Shown: one piece after another, positions 6,313-9,238 of the stretch
Layout: each line of letters opens with the position of its first letter
Position numbering within the stretch: the first letter of the stretch is position 1
Assembly: GCA_003545155.1 (NCBI GenBank)
Contig: DQCH01000039.1
Coordinates: 1-9,238 of the forward strand
Direction: 5' to 3'
Length of the DNA stretch: 9,238 nt
Source of the DNA: Candidatus Acetothermia bacterium
GTDB taxonomy: Bacteria; Bipolaricaulota; Bipolaricaulia; UBA7950; UBA9294
Notes under the pieces: model-generated
Database searches by the model: none
Seen by the model: only the letters and a program-made list of their open reading frames with translations
What the model was told of the DNA's origin: nothing
Translations under genes and position numbers: made by a program

Positions 6313-7752
6313 ATGAAGATTTGGCGACTATGGAGTGGAGGACTGGTACTGACGCTGGTGGTGTTTATTTCGTGCGCCATTGGCTTGGCACAGGTTGATA
6401 TTTTTCTGCCCGGGACCCAGCTAGGGACCTACACCGGCAACGCGATCGATTTTGGGGCAGTGCCAGTGGGGACGACCAAGACGGCGACGTACACATTCAA
6501 GATTCTGGAGACGAGTGCCACGGCAGGAACGGTGACACAGATCGCATTTCCGGGTGGGTACCTCTCAGCTCCGCCGTTCGGTCTAACGAACCTGCCAGCG
6601 ATTCCGATCACGATCCCCCCAGGGGGGTCGATCACGTTCCAAGTTACGTTTACGCCAACTGCGATCCAGCTATACACGGGCCAGTTTACCATCACAGTTC
6701 AAGGCGGCAAGCCGCTACAGGTAAAGAAGCAGACTGTCACCCTCACCGGTCAAGGGGTCGCTCACACAGGTGAGGGGCCCGAACCGATCCCAACAGAGAT
6801 GGTGGATCTTTCACTGACCGGTAAGGAGCCCATTACCGTTACGCTCCCCACCACCACTGAGGATACGGCCAAGCTGGAGACGAAACTCGATACCGTAGGG
6901 AGTGTCCTCGCTGAACTGCGTAAGAAGCTGGATAACCTGGGTTGGTGGCTCGGTAAGCTCACCGTGGGCTATCCGATCGGGATCGAGCCGTATTCGACCA
7001 ACCCCATGCCGGAGACGGATCTCTGGAGACTTCTTGCGTCGCTCGAGGCGAAGCTCGATCGCTTAGCGCAACAGCCGAGTGAAGTCACGGCCCCCGACAT
7101 AAACATCACGATTATCGAGATCTACAACATCATCGTGGAGATCAACCAGTTCATCATAAACCTCGGCGGAAACGTCGCTGGGCTCGAGGCAAAGCTCGAT
7201 CAGCTTTCCAGCGACCTATTTGATCTGTGGCTTGACCTGATGGACATATTGGACGACCTAAATGGCATGTGGGACGATCTAAACGGTATGTGGGGCGACA
7301 TGCTCGATAGATTCGACGATGTTGAGGATGCCATCGCAGCTAATACGAACGCGATCAAGGCATTGCAGGCGTCAAATGCTCGCATTGAGGACAAGCTGAA
7401 CCAGCTACTGGGGCTCCCTGCTGCACCGACTACGGCGAAGGTTACCCTAACAGTGACTCCAGAGTTAGTAAGCGCTTCGGACCACAGCGCGACCCTAGAA
7501 GGCGTGGCGGGCGCGGTTGAAGGCGATGTCCTCGTCAACATCTATTGGCTTGGACGGGATAACTGGAGGCCGGGGGTTACGGATCCCTTCTGGTTTGACA
7601 GTGTTACCGCTAATCCCAACGGGTCGTTCTCGTTTACAAAGGACGGTTGGGGGAGCTCTTGGCCTGTATGGTGTGAGATTACCCAGACGAACGCCAGTGG
7701 TGAGAGCGCACCGGTCAGGGTATATCTCTCCACATTGATGATAGGTATGTAA
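6313..7752 (+). CDS. Exported ASH/HYDIN-like Ig-domain and coiled-coil protein
   Basis: This 479-residue protein begins with a signal peptide (residues 1-26, hydrophobic GLVLTLVVFIS, likely cut after GLA). Residues about 42-148 resemble the ASH/HYDIN-type Ig fold ('choice-of-anchor D' class): IDFGAVPVGTTKTATYTFKI, then IPPGGSITFQVTFTPTA and TVTLTGQG at the end. A linker leads to a long helical part (about 184-367) with four related motifs: LETKLDTV (188), LEAKLDRL (244), LEAKLDQL (291) and IEDKLNQL (358). It also holds a tandem heptad DDLNGMW twice (314-327). The segment 260-285 is rich in Ile and Asn. Residues about 374-479 form a second beta-rich, probably Ig-like domain with several Trp residues. 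No catalytic motif is visible, so a structural, scaffold or adhesion role in the periplasm or at the surface is likely. The HEAT-repeat gene follows after 24 bases and is probably co-transcribed. Confidence 0.75.
   Translation: MKIWRLWSGGLVLTLVVFISCAIGLAQVDIFLPGTQLGTYTGNAIDFGAVPVGTTKTATYTFKILETSATAGTVTQIAFPGGYLSAPPFGLTNLPAIPITIPPGGSITFQVTFTPTAIQLYTGQFTITVQGGKPLQVKKQTVTLTGQGVAHTGEGPEPIPTEMVDLSLTGKEPITVTLPTTTEDTAKLETKLDTVGSVLAELRKKLDNLGWWLGKLTVGYPIGIEPYSTNPMPETDLWRLLASLEAKLDRLAQQPSEVTAPDINITIIEIYNIIVEINQFIINLGGNVAGLEAKLDQLSSDLFDLWLDLMDILDDLNGMWDDLNGMWGDMLDRFDDVEDAIAANTNAIKALQASNARIEDKLNQLLGLPAAPTTAKVTLTVTPELVSASDHSATLEGVAGAVEGDVLVNIYWLGRDNWRPGVTDPFWFDSVTANPNGSFSFTKDGWGSSWPVWCEITQTNASGESAPVRVYLSTLMIGM
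7252..7293 (+). repeat. Tandem 21-bp duplication encoding heptad DDLNGMW twice
   Basis: Two adjacent 21-bp units (7252-7272 and 7273-7293) each encode Asp-Asp-Leu-Asn-Gly-Met-Trp. They differ at only three bases, all synonymous third codon positions. One unit equals one coiled-coil heptad, so the duplication keeps the heptad register. Confidence 0.85.
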
Positions 7753-7776
7753 GGCTCTGTTGCTCGTAGGGGGCGG

Positions 7777-8607
7777 ATGAAAGTTCTGCGGTCTGTTGTC
7801 TGCCTGGTGGTAGTGGCAGCGGCCCTGGCCGTTAGTGGTGCAGATGCTGCCGCGCAGGCGCAAGTTCAAGGGTTGGTGGAGAAGCTGGCCAGTTCATCGG
7901 CTGACGAGCGAAAAGAAGCGCGGGAGGGACTGCTGGCGCTTGGTGCAGCAGCGGTCCCCACTCTCATCCTGGCGACTGAATCGGATGACGCGACCGTGCG
8001 TTGGGAGGCGGTGAACCTGCTCGGTGTGCTGGATGATCTCCGTGCGACGGACGCCGTGCTCCGGGTTGCGATGACCGATCCCGACGTCCACGCCCGCTGG
8101 CGCGCAAACTGGGCGATCACTGTCCTCGATGATGGAACAGTCGTTCCCTGCCTGATAGCGGCCCTGTGGGGGGAAGACACGACGGTCGCCTGGAATGCGG
8201 CGGTCACGTTGAGCTTGTTCGGCATTCTCGAGGCGGTTCCGTTGCTTCACGAGGGGCTCAAAGTTGATGGCTGGCAACAGTGGGAGGCGGTGAACGCCCT
8301 TGGCCGGGTGTGGAACGATGAAACCGCTCCCAAGCTGATCGTTGTTCTACAGGGAGGATCGGAGGATGTCCGCAAGGAGGCGGCCCTCTCGCTGGGACGG
8401 ATCGGAGGGGACGAGGCTATCGCAGCTCTTTTCGAGGCCCTCGCTCATGACACTTCCCCTGAGGTTCGCTGGCGCGCGGCGATGATGATTGGTCGCATCG
8501 GTGACATAGTGGCCATCTCACTGTTGGAAGACATACTGAAAGTAGAGACTCATCCGCTAGTAATTGGATATATTGTGGGTGCAATCGAAGCATTGGTCCC
8601 TCCTTGA
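7777..8607 (+). CDS. Exported HEAT-repeat (PBS-lyase-type) protein
   Basis: This 276-residue protein has a signal peptide (1-26, VVCLVVVAAALAVSGADA, ending in AAA-Q). The rest is a solenoid of HEAT-like repeats with the typical helix-B core at residues about 74-87 (VRWEAVNLLGVLDD), 106-119 (ARWRANWAITVLDD), 137-149, 167-181 (WEAVNALGRVWND), 198-212 (VRKEAALSLGRIGGD) and 230-243 (VRWRAAMMIGRIGD), spaced about 31-32 residues. In cytoplasmic relatives such repeats bind proteins or act in phycobilin lyases; here the signal peptide and lack of any phycobilisome context point to a protein-binding role outside the cytoplasm. The ATG at 7777 has only a short G-rich site close upstream. It starts 24 bases after the ASH/coiled-coil gene, so the two probably share a promoter and may work together. 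The gene looks complete. Confidence 0.85.
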   Translation: MKVLRSVVCLVVVAAALAVSGADAAAQAQVQGLVEKLASSSADERKEAREGLLALGAAAVPTLILATESDDATVRWEAVNLLGVLDDLRATDAVLRVAMTDPDVHARWRANWAITVLDDGTVVPCLIAALWGEDTTVAWNAAVTLSLFGILEAVPLLHEGLKVDGWQQWEAVNALGRVWNDETAPKLIVVLQGGSEDVRKEAALSLGRIGGDEAIAALFEALAHDTSPEVRWRAAMMIGRIGDIVAISLLEDILKVETHPLVIGYIVGAIEALVPP

Positions 8608-8665
8608 TGTTCCTCGAACATCCATGGCCTTTGTTGTTTTGTGCGAGCCGCGATGGGAATCGACT

Positions 8666-8884
8666 CTACTGGGCCCTCTCTTCTTTGTAGAGCAGGACCA
8701 TGCCTCCAGCGATGAGTGGTAAAAGAGCGACGGCCGTCATCACGGGGACGAGGCCGTAGAGGTCGGCGAAGAAACCAATCGGAGTCAGAACCAATCCTCC
8801 AACCCCCCAAGCGAGTCCCATGACAAGACCGGTCTTCCCAGGGAGGGTCTCCTGTGCTGCCACCATGCCGAGGGGTTCATAGCG
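8666..8884 (-). pseudogene. 3' remnant of an MFS transporter gene
   Basis: Read on the minus strand, about 72 codons to the TAG at 8666 resemble the C-terminal end of a major facilitator transporter. PLGMVAAQETLPGKTGLVMG is like the loop and helix entry seen in fosmidomycin-resistance-type MFS proteins. It is followed by GVGGLVLTPIGFFADLYGLVP and a last hydrophobic helix (VMTAVALLPLIAGGMVLL), ending in the charged tail YKEERAQ. About ten upstream helices are missing. The frame stays open to 8983, but the sequence upstream of about 8884 does not look like membrane protein. An intact-looking MFS gene begins at 8975 in the opposite direction. The remnant probably reflects a deletion or rearrangement of an older transporter gene. 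A functional two-helix protein is unlikely. Confidence 0.65.
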
Positions 8885-8919
8885 TGTGTGTACCCCGCGA
8901 CAACCCGATTTCAAGTGGA

Positions 8920-8941
8920 ATAGCCACTGGTGATTGGCTAT
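8920..8941. promoter_or_regulatory. Inverted repeat upstream of the MFS gene
   Basis: ATAGCCA (8920-8926) and TGGCTAT (8935-8941) are perfect inverted 7-mers with an 8-base spacer, 33 bases before the ATG of the transporter gene. It has the geometry of a repressor operator. I could not identify a good promoter beside it, and the regulator is unknown. Confidence 0.3.
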
Positions 8942-8974
8942 GGTAAGTGAAACGCGAAAGGTCTTGGGACGAGT

Positions 8975-9238
8975 ATGAAACAAGCCTTTGTTAGCCTGTT
9001 CGTCGCTGTCGCCGTTGCCATGATCGGGGTGGGGATTATCGCTCCCATCCTCCCGCTCTATGCGAAGACATTCGCGGCGAGTGGCGTGTCGATCGGACTG
9101 GTCTTTTCCGCGTTCTCCCTCTCCCGTAGCCTCATTGGGCCGCTAGTCGGTCGCCTCTCCGATCGGGTGGGGCGAAAGCGCATTCTAATGATTGGGCTTG
9201 CCGGCTACGCCGGTGTCTCTCTCCTTTACGTCATGGCG
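8975..9238 (+). CDS. MFS transporter, N-terminal part (cut by the window end)
   Basis: Eighty-eight codons are present and the frame is open at the window edge. The translation starts MKQAFVSLFVAVAVAMIG, the first membrane helix, continuing through PILPLYAKTF into a second helix (VSIGLVFSAFSLSRSLIGPL). It then reaches the major facilitator motif A, GRLSDRVGRKR (59-69), between helices 2 and 3, with the conserved Asp63, Arg64, Gly66 and Arg67 intact. A third helix (LMIGLAGYAGVSLLYVM) follows. Motif A with this N terminus is typical of proton-coupled drug or metabolite exporters of the 12-helix type, but the substrate cannot be told from this part. ATG 8975 is the first start after an in-frame TGA at 8948; the ribosome site is weak (GGGA at 8966-8969). 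It may be controlled by the inverted repeat at 8920-8941. Confidence 0.88.
   Translation, partial: MKQAFVSLFVAVAVAMIGVGIIAPILPLYAKTFAASGVSIGLVFSAFSLSRSLIGPLVGRLSDRVGRKRILMIGLAGYAGVSLLYVMA

Larger units (their letters stand above)
8608..8974. other. Region between the HEAT gene and the MFS gene, with a gene remnant
   Basis: No intact gene is visible. A weak hairpin TGTTC-CTC-GAACA (8608-8620), followed by a loosely T-rich stretch, could end the ASH/HEAT transcript. Positions 8666-8884 hold a minus-strand MFS remnant (listed). Positions 8885-8974 are non-coding and probably carry the control region of the following transporter gene, including an inverted repeat at 8920-8941. Confidence 0.5.

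Noticed and set aside
6373..6375. Cys21 of the ASH protein as a lipoprotein lipobox
   Set aside because: The residues before it are FIS, not a good [LVI][ASTVI][GAS] lipobox, and a normal signal-peptidase site (GLA-Q) follows.
6108..6398. 96-codon plus-strand frame across the promoter region
   Set aside because: It overlaps the start of the ASH/coiled-coil gene in another frame, covers the predicted promoter, and has no ribosome site or recognisable protein character.
8608..8620. Hairpin TGTTC-CTC-GAACA as a firm terminator
   Set aside because: The stem is only 5 bp and the T-rich sequence is interrupted and starts about 11 bases later, so it is mentioned only as a possibility.
8885..8983. 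N-terminal part of the minus-strand frame as protein
   Set aside because: The translation from 8983 to about 8885 has no membrane or family character and overlaps the start and control region of the plus-strand MFS gene; only the C-terminal part looks like MFS.

Overview
The window looks like part of a chromosome of an uncultured Gram-negative-type bacterium. Most of its genes encode exported or envelope proteins: four proteins carry Sec signal peptides, one of them looks like a small outer-membrane barrel, and one transporter is cut by the window edge. My best taxonomic guess is Candidatus Bipolaricaulota (OP1/Acetothermia). It rests mainly on the right-handed beta-helix protein, whose opening motif (DPITI...GNGDFT..NG...GSGT..DPY.I.GWEI) I associate with that group. 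This is an inference from recall; no marker gene here proves it.

Layout. Positions 1-426 have no secure gene. They hold a purine-rich tract, a doubtful short CXXC ORF, and an inverted pair of degenerate 8-bp tandem arrays (312-425) ending next to the stop codon of the first gene. On the minus strand, 427-1422 encodes an exported DUF4015 putative glycoside hydrolase. A gap with one good promoter (1708-1736) leads to a plus-strand pair: a secreted beta-helix protein fused at its C terminus to a DUF192 domain (1803-3752), and a HAD phosphatase of the phosphoserine-phosphatase type that begins at the very next base (3753-4412). A GC-rich hairpin (4418-4443) lies between this pair and a convergent minus-strand gene for a putative outer-membrane barrel with an internal duplication (4476-5105). 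Further along is minus-strand uracil phosphoribosyltransferase, upp (5391-6014), with a promoter overlapped by an operator-like inverted repeat.

From a divergent promoter (6199-6228) runs a plus-strand pair. The first is an exported ASH/HYDIN-like Ig plus coiled-coil protein (6313-7752); the second is an exported HEAT-repeat protein (7777-8607). After them come a 3' remnant of an MFS transporter gene on the minus strand (8666-8884) and the start of an intact-looking MFS transporter on the plus strand (8975 to the window end).

The genes do not form one recognisable pathway. Pyrimidine salvage (upp), a small-molecule phosphatase and transport are housekeeping or accessory functions. The beta-helix/DUF192, barrel, ASH/coiled-coil and HEAT proteins all suggest structural or interaction roles in the periplasm or at the cell surface. 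I see no defence system, CRISPR array, prophage, transposase or biosynthetic cluster. The most unusual items are the beta-helix/DUF192 fusion, the ASH/coiled-coil/HEAT gene pair, the octamer inverted element and the MFS remnant.
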